5,933 nt of DNA from Flavobacteriales bacterium (GTDB taxonomy: Bacteria; Bacteroidota; Bacteroidia; Flavobacteriales_D; Crocinitomicaceae): NCBI GenBank assembly GCA_947462695.1, contig CANHQC010000129.1:1-5933 (forward strand), written 5' to 3'. A program made the position numbers and the translations under genes. The notes under the pieces were generated by a model. The model worked only from the letters and a program-made list of their open reading frames with translations. It made no database searches and was not told where the DNA came from. Numbering within the stretch: the first letter of the stretch is position 1; every line of letters begins with the position of its first letter. Of the stretch, positions 5,467 through 5,933 are shown in pieces.

Positions 5467-5933
5467 TTATTCTTTTATCAGCTCAGCGAGGAAATGGTCA
5501 TCTTCTTCGTGAATCCGTCTTGCTTTTAGACCTACCGATTCTGCAACTTTAAATAAGTTATCAAAATCGACATAAAGCCAGTCAAACCAGGCGCTTTTTT
5601 CTTTTCCATAACTCATCTGAAAACGGAAATTCCCATAATATTCAGCATTTAAATCAACCCATAACGAGCCGTCTTCATCTTCGTATAGGTACTTTATATC
5701 AGAGGAATCACAAAGAATTTTCCCGCCTTTATTCAATAAACTGGCAGCATGTTGAAGTGTGCGTTCAAGATTAGCTAATGTACCCGCAATTCCTAAGCCG
5801 TTCATTAACATGAGAATCGTGTCGAATGACTCGTTTTTCAGATCGAAAAAATTGATGTTTTTTGCATGAACACCTTGTTTCTTCATCCATTCAACGGCTC
5901 CCGAAGAGACATCTATCGCGGTTACATCCATTC
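5467..5933 (-). CDS. Class I SAM-dependent methyltransferase, 5' end beyond the window
   Basis: The C-terminal 155 or so residues of a Rossmann-fold methyltransferase are present; the reading frame is still open at the window edge. The visible part starts at the acidic end of motif II (DVTAIDVSSGAVEWMKKQG, where the first Asp is in the strand and the second is the likely ribose-binding residue). It continues with FDTILMLMNGLG (motif IV region, about 36-47 of the visible stretch) and LLNKGGKILCDSSD (motif VI region, about 65-78). The glycine-rich SAM loop must lie upstream, so the Met at 5929-5931 is internal and not the start. The C-terminal half contains an aromatic stretch (WFDWLYVDFDNLF). 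The substrate cannot be told; small molecule or protein are both possible. It heads the visible part of a tight operon with the TraB-like gene 3 nt downstream. Confidence 0.85.
   Translation of the reverse strand, partial: MDVTAIDVSSGAVEWMKKQGVHAKNINFFDLKNESFDTILMLMNGLGIAGTLANLERTLQHAASLLNKGGKILCDSSDIKYLYEDEDGSLWVDLNAEYYGNFRFQMSYGKEKSAWFDWLYVDFDNLFKVAESVGLKARRIHEEDDHFLAELIKE

Noticed and set aside
5929..5931. ATG as the start of the methyltransferase
   Set aside because: It lies within the conserved motif II strand, after the glycine-rich SAM loop would be expected; the frame remains open to the window edge, so the gene is cut by the window and is not N-terminally truncated.

Overview
This AT-rich 5.9 kb window looks like the chromosome of a Bacteroidota bacterium, most likely of the Flavobacteriales lineage. 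Three independent signs support this. The upstream regions carry the Bacteroidota-type -7 box TAnnTTTG (minus strand TATCTTTG before padR, TATTTTTG before fic and sucD) in place of a sigma70 TATAAT. The start codons lack clear Shine-Dalgarno sequences. The protein families (PadR/PspC pair, secreted TraB/GumN protein, FKBP lipoprotein, sucD encoded away from sucC) are of the kinds usual in that phylum. This placement is inference from sequence style; no search was run.

All genes lie on the minus strand, so transcription runs from high to low coordinates. (1) 5933-4130: a tight, probably co-transcribed run of a class I SAM methyltransferase (5' end outside the window), a secreted TraB/GumN-family protein and an FKBP-type prolyl isomerase lipoprotein. 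The first two are 3 nt apart and the last two overlap by ATGA. (2) 4129-3118: sucD, the succinyl-CoA ligase alpha subunit, with its own well-formed promoter (TTG-N19-TAttTTTG) and a good intrinsic terminator. sucC is not adjacent. (3) 3104-1972: a monocistronic gene fusing an Xre-type helix-turn-helix to a complete Fic AMP-transferase with the class II self-inhibitory motif. A likely operator overlaps its -7 box. (4) 1959-3: a two-gene operon of a PadR-family repressor and a PspC-domain membrane protein. It is preceded by a perfect 17-bp palindrome just upstream of the -7 box and closed by a 16-bp perfect hairpin terminator.

In functional terms the window holds a TCA-cycle housekeeping gene flanked by two envelope-related units (secreted TraB plus FKBP lipoprotein; PadR/PspC membrane module) and a probably self-regulated Fic enzyme. 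There is no sign of mobile elements, CRISPR arrays, RNA genes or recent gene decay. No stretch over 300 bases lacks a gene. The less ordinary parts are the Xre-Fic fusion with its ATGAC half-sites and the PadR operator; neither is a strong case for a wholly new system.
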